This document shows positions 60,665 to 64,000 of a DNA stretch of 64,000 bases, one piece after another. Location: NCBI GenBank assembly GCA_963722175.1, contig CAVRKA010000003.1, forward strand, positions 1 through 64,000. Reading direction: 5' to 3'. This DNA comes from WHSW01 sp963722175. GTDB lineage: Bacteria > Actinomycetota > Thermoleophilia > Solirubrobacterales > 70-9. The stretch's first letter is position 1. Each line of letters begins with the position of its first letter. The notes beneath the pieces are model-generated. The model was given only the letters and a program-made list of their open reading frames with translations. It was not told the DNA's origin and ran no database searches. The position numbers and the translations under genes are program-made.

Positions 60665-61363
60665 ATGCGGGTAATCGGTCGTCTGCGGGAATGGTCCGGA
60701 GTCGTCGCCTTGCTCCTGGTCGTTGCGGGTGGCACCGCCTACGCCGCCAACGAGTGGACCGGCGCGAACATCGTCGACGAGTCGCTGACGGGGGCCGACG
60801 TGCGCGGCTCCAGTGCCGTCGACGGTTCGCTCACCGGGCTCGATGTGAAGGCGAACACCCTGCGGGGCTCGGACGTGGACGAGTCGAGCCTCGAGCAGGT
60901 ACCGGACGCCGCCGAGCTGGGTGGCATGGGCCCGTCCCGCTTCGTCCGCGGTGCCGCGGCGGTTCCGGGCGCCTTCGGGGTCTCGAACGCGAAGGCCTAC
61001 TTCAACCGCGTGCAGAACATCGCCGGCTCAACGTCGACCTTCATGGAGATCCCCGGGTTGCTCGATCTGGAGCTCGAGTGCACGGCGGGCGATGCCGTGC
61101 TCTACCTGGCCGCGACCCGCGACGACCTCGAGATCTTCACGCACTGGTCGAGGAGCGGAATCGTCGACCGCAACGTCCTGGACAATGCGGACCGGATCGG
61201 ATTCTCGGCCAATTCGTCCGCGCAAACCCAGCACCTCGAGGTGCAGGCCGGAATCGGCGAGAACACCTTCGGGCTGCAGAAGCAGGTCGACGTGACCGCC
61301 TTCATGCAGTACACGCCGGGGGGCTGCCTCGCCCGGGCCTCCGCGCTCGCCCAGCAGACCTAG
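60665..61363 (+). CDS. Exported protein with pentapeptide-like N-terminal repeats
   Basis: A 232-residue protein with a signal peptide (WSGVVALLLVVAGGTAYAAN). Just after it is a repeated stretch, WTGANIVDESLTGADVRGSS and AVDGSLTGLDVKANTLRGSD, of the NIVDxSLTGxDV kind common on actinobacterial exported proteins. The rest is a beta-rich domain with two widely spaced cysteines (LELECTAGDAVLYLAAT...YTPGGCLARASAL). No function recognised. A GGAAGGAG ribosome-binding site precedes the ATG. The stop shares CTAG with convergent folD. Confidence 0.75.
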   Translation: MRVIGRLREWSGVVALLLVVAGGTAYAANEWTGANIVDESLTGADVRGSSAVDGSLTGLDVKANTLRGSDVDESSLEQVPDAAELGGMGPSRFVRGAAAVPGAFGVSNAKAYFNRVQNIAGSTSTFMEIPGLLDLELECTAGDAVLYLAATRDDLEIFTHWSRSGIVDRNVLDNADRIGFSANSSAQTQHLEVQAGIGENTFGLQKQVDVTAFMQYTPGGCLARASALAQQT

Positions 61364-62214
61364 CGACCGCGACCGACAGCCGCTTGGAGGGTGTTCGCGA
61401 GCAGCATCGCGATCGTCATCGGCCCGACCCCACCCGGCACCGGTGTGATCGCGCCCGCGACCTCGCTCACCGGCTCGAAGTCGACGTCGCCGACGAGGCC
61501 GTCGTCGGTGCGGTTGGTGCCGACGTCGATCACCGTCGCCCCGGGCTTCACCATCTCGGCGCCGACCAGGCGCGGCGAGCCCACCGCGGCAACGAGGATG
61601 TCCGCGCGCGAGCAGACGGCGGGCAGGTCGCGAGTGCGGGAATGACAGACGGTGACGGTCGCGTTCTCCCCCAGCAGCAGGGCGGCGAGCGGGCGGCCGA
61701 CCAGGATCGAGCGGCCGAGGATGACCGCTTCGGCCCCCTCGATCGCGGTCCCTGACGCGCGCAGTAGCTCGACCACCCCCTGCGGAGTGCAGGGAACGAG
61801 CCCGGGGCGCCCCTGGGCCAGCAGCCCGGCGTTGGTCGCCGAGAGCCCGTCGACGTCCTTGGCCGGGTCGATCGCCGTGATCACCGCGTCCTGGTCGATC
61901 TGCTCGGGGAGCGGCAGCTGGACGAGGATCCCGTCGACGGTCTCGTCGGCGTTCAGCGCCGCGATCAACTCGAGCAGCTCGTCCTCCGGAGTCTCGGCGC
62001 CGAGCTGCTCGTGGATCGAGCGCATCCCGACCTCCTCGGTCTGCTTGCGCTTGCTGGACACGTAGATCTGCGAGGCGGGGTCGTCGCCGACGAGCACAGT
62101 CGCCAGGCCCGGGATGTCGCCGTCGTGCTCGGCGACGAACCCCTTGACGCCCGCGGCGACGCGCTCCTTGACGCCTGCGGCGACGGCCTTGCCGTCGATC
62201 ACCCGAGCGCTCAT
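61360..62214 (-). CDS. folD: Methylenetetrahydrofolate dehydrogenase/cyclohydrolase
   Basis: This 284-residue bifunctional enzyme interconverts methylene- and formyl-tetrahydrofolate. It shows the catalytic YVSSKRKQTEEVG (Tyr and Lys), DGILVQLPLPEQID, KDVDGLSATNAG, PCTPQGVVELL, the NADP motif VILGRSILVGRPLAALLL, and the C-terminal TPVPGGVGPMTIAMLLANT. The ATG overlaps the stop of the upstream helicase gene (ATGA at 62211-62214). Confidence 0.97.
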   Translation of the reverse strand: MSARVIDGKAVAAGVKERVAAGVKGFVAEHDGDIPGLATVLVGDDPASQIYVSSKRKQTEEVGMRSIHEQLGAETPEDELLELIAALNADETVDGILVQLPLPEQIDQDAVITAIDPAKDVDGLSATNAGLLAQGRPGLVPCTPQGVVELLRASGTAIEGAEAVILGRSILVGRPLAALLLGENATVTVCHSRTRDLPAVCSRADILVAAVGSPRLVGAEMVKPGATVIDVGTNRTDDGLVGDVDFEPVSEVAGAITPVPGGVGPMTIAMLLANTLQAAVGRGR

Positions 62215-64000
62215 GCGACCTTCTTCAGCGGCGCGTAGTCGGCCATCAGCTTGCGCTCCGTGCCGTCGCTGGCAAAGCGGATGACGACCACCGACCCCGG
62301 TTCGACGGCGGTCACGACCCCCTCGCCGAAGCTGGCGTGCAGGACGTCGTCGCCCACCGAGTACGGCTGCGGCGGCGGGGCCGGCTGCTTGCGCTCGGGG
62401 GCGGAGAAGCCGTCGCCGGACGGGCGGCGCCCGAACCCGGTCGCGCGGCCGCGCGCGTCGCCGCCGAGCGCCCATCCGGTCTGGGTCGTGGCGACGTGCG
62501 ATTCGATCAGCTGCTCGGGAAGCTCCTTCAGAAAGCGCGACGGAATGTTCCAGCTGGCCCCGCCGTGCAGGGAGCGCCGCCGGGCGTATGTGAGCCAGAG
62601 CCGCTGCCGGGCGCGGGTGACGCCGACGTAGGCGAGCCGGCGCTCCTCCTCCACGTTCCCCTCCTCGAGCGAGCGCGAGTGCGGGAAGACGCCCTCCTCA
62701 CAGCCGATCACGAAGACCGCGTCGTACTCGAGCCCCTTGGCGTTGTGCAACGACATCAGGGTCGCGAGGCTCTCCTCGTCGCGGATGTCGTCCTGGACGG
62801 TGACGAGCGAGATCTGGGCGAGGAACTCCTCCAGCGGGCTGACGTCCGATTCGCCCTCCAGCTCGCGGTTGGCGTCGAACTCTCCGGCCACGCCCACCAG
62901 CTCCTCGAGGTTCTCGATCCGGCCCTCGGCCTCGACCGTGCGCTCGGCCTCGAGCGCCTCGATGTAGCCGGTCTCGTGGAGCGTCGCGTCGAGCAGCTCC
63001 GCGACCGGGCCACGGCGCTCGGCACGTTGCCGCAGATGGGCCATCGTCTCGGAGAACCGGCCGACCGCCTTGTACGCGGCGGTGCCGAGGCCCGGGATCC
63101 CGCTCGGATTTGCGAGGACGTCCCAGATGTCGGCCCCGATCGTGTTCGCGTGCGAGAGCATCCGCGCCTCGGTCTGCTGACCGATTCCGCGGCGCGGCGA
63201 GTTGACGACCCGGGCGAAGGAGATCGCGTCGGCGGGGTTCGCGAGCAGCTGCAGGTAGGCGATCGCGTCCTTGATCTCGGCACGCTCGTAGAACTTCGTT
63301 CCCCCGATCACCTGGTAGGGGATCTCGAACCGCACCAGGGTGTCCTCGAGCACCCGACTCTGGGCGTTGACGCGGTAGAAGACCGCGATCTGGTCGCGCG
63401 ACATCCCCTCCTCGACCAGCCGGTTGACCTCCGAGGCGACGTAGCGCGCCTCGGCGTGCTCGTCGTCGAACTCGCCGACGACGATCTGCTCGCCGCGCGA
63501 GCCGTCGGTCCAGAGATGCTTGGGCTTCTGGTCGACGTTGTGGGCGATCAGGCCGTTGGCGGCGTCGAGGATCGTCTGGGTCGAGCGGTAGTTCTGCTCG
63601 AGCAGCACGACCTCGGCGTCGGGGAAGTCTTCCTCGAACCCGAGGATGTTGCGGATGTCGGCGCCACGAAATCCATAGACCGCCTGAAAGTCGTCACCAA
63701 CGCAGGTCAGGTTGCGGTGCTCCTCGGCGAGCAGCTGGAGCATCCGGTACTGGGCGCGGTTGGTGTCCTGGTACTCGTCGACGAGCACCCAGCGGAAGAT
63801 CCGGCGGTACTTCTCGCGCATGTCCTCGAACAGCTCGAGCAGGTTGACGGTGCGGACCAGCAGGTCGTCGAAGTCCATCGCCGAGGCCTCGACCATGCGG
63901 CGCTCGTAGAGGTTGTAGGTGTCGGCGATCGCCTGCTCGCGCTCGGTCGTCGCCGCCGACGCGTAGTCGGACGGGTCGGTGAGCTGGTTCTTGGCGGCGG
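62211..64000 (-). CDS. pcrA: ATP-dependent DNA helicase PcrA/UvrD (5' end beyond the window)
   Basis: The C-terminal roughly 596 residues of a superfamily 1A 3'-5' helicase for repair and replication restart. The frame is open to the window edge, so the Walker A part is missing. Visible motifs: FRWVLVDEYQDTNRAQYRML (Walker B/motif II), CVGDDFQAVYGFRGAD (III), LLEQNYRSTQTIL (IV), IGGTKFYERAEIKDAIAYLQL, LMSLHNAKGLEYDAVFVIGCEEGVFPH (V) and EEERRLAYVGVTRARQRLWLTYA (VI). A C-terminal Tudor-like segment (YSVGDDVLHASFGEGVVTAVEPG) that contacts RNA polymerase in PcrA supports PcrA/UvrD rather than Rep. Coupled to folD. Confidence 0.96.
   Translation of the reverse strand, partial: AAKNQLTDPSDYASAATTEREQAIADTYNLYERRMVEASAMDFDDLLVRTVNLLELFEDMREKYRRIFRWVLVDEYQDTNRAQYRMLQLLAEEHRNLTCVGDDFQAVYGFRGADIRNILGFEEDFPDAEVVLLEQNYRSTQTILDAANGLIAHNVDQKPKHLWTDGSRGEQIVVGEFDDEHAEARYVASEVNRLVEEGMSRDQIAVFYRVNAQSRVLEDTLVRFEIPYQVIGGTKFYERAEIKDAIAYLQLLANPADAISFARVVNSPRRGIGQQTEARMLSHANTIGADIWDVLANPSGIPGLGTAAYKAVGRFSETMAHLRQRAERRGPVAELLDATLHETGYIEALEAERTVEAEGRIENLEELVGVAGEFDANRELEGESDVSPLEEFLAQISLVTVQDDIRDEESLATLMSLHNAKGLEYDAVFVIGCEEGVFPHSRSLEEGNVEEERRLAYVGVTRARQRLWLTYARRRSLHGGASWNIPSRFLKELPEQLIESHVATTQTGWALGGDARGRATGFGRRPSGDGFSAPERKQPAPPPQPYSVGDDVLHASFGEGVVTAVEPGSVVVIRFASDGTERKLMADYAPLKKVA

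Overview
The window is high-GC DNA from an actinobacterium. The 16S sequence, the nearly complete chromosomal menaquinone pathway, a mycobacterial-type phosphoserine aminotransferase and TANNNT-type promoters all fit Actinobacteria. Class Thermoleophilia (Solirubrobacterales/Gaiellales) is my best guess from the feel of the 16S and the proteins; I could not search it. I see no phage, insertion sequence, CRISPR array or tRNA gene.

Layout. 1-3470 is a ribosomal RNA operon on the minus strand: the 5' part of 23S, a tRNA-free spacer, complete 16S, leader and promoter. 3.5-12 kb holds tyrS (apparently frameshifted), a class A penicillin-binding protein, a lipoprotein, argH coupled to an alkyladenine glycosylase, and an epimerase/aldo-keto reductase pair. 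11.7-35.2 kb is dominated by branched-chain amino acid synthesis, mostly on the minus strand: cimA coupled to a DegT aminotransferase and an HD hydrolase, ilvE, an operon XRE-cupin regulator/leuC/leuD/gdh/Tam-like methyltransferase/leuB, leuA behind a leucine-rich leader peptide, and ilvC. The serine genes serA and serC lie inside this region. 37.3-46 kb carries menaquinone genes menE, menB, menA, menC, menD, with menF further on in an operon with ilvB and ilvN. 48.4-53 kb has a sulfoquinovose synthase homologue, a glycosyltransferase, a pilin-like lipoprotein and a type II NADH dehydrogenase. 53-54.4 kb is a diguanylate cyclase behind a structured leader. 54.4-57.8 kb is the GatCAB amidotransferase operon with an embedded small metallopeptidase. 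57.8-64 kb has a secreted putative metzincin with FG-GAP/VCBS-type repeats, two small exported or membrane proteins, folD and a truncated pcrA/uvrD.

How the genes work together. IlvBN, IlvC, LeuA, LeuCD, LeuB, IlvE and CimA give almost all of valine, leucine and isoleucine synthesis (ilvD is not here). CimA implies isoleucine from pyruvate through citramalate, sharing LeuBCD. Glutamate dehydrogenase can supply the amino donor for IlvE. MenF, D, C, E, B and A convert chorismate to demethylmenaquinone (MenH and MenG not seen), which would serve the type II NADH dehydrogenase.

Most notable observations: a 19-residue leader peptide with seven leucines in front of leuA; a Tam-family methyltransferase directly abutting leuB; three conserved genes (tyrS, leuC, gatC/gatA) whose reading frames are each off by one base next to short homopolymers; a TANNNT box 6-13 bases before the start codon of many genes, pointing to leaderless mRNAs; and a leader with mutually exclusive hairpins in front of the diguanylate cyclase.
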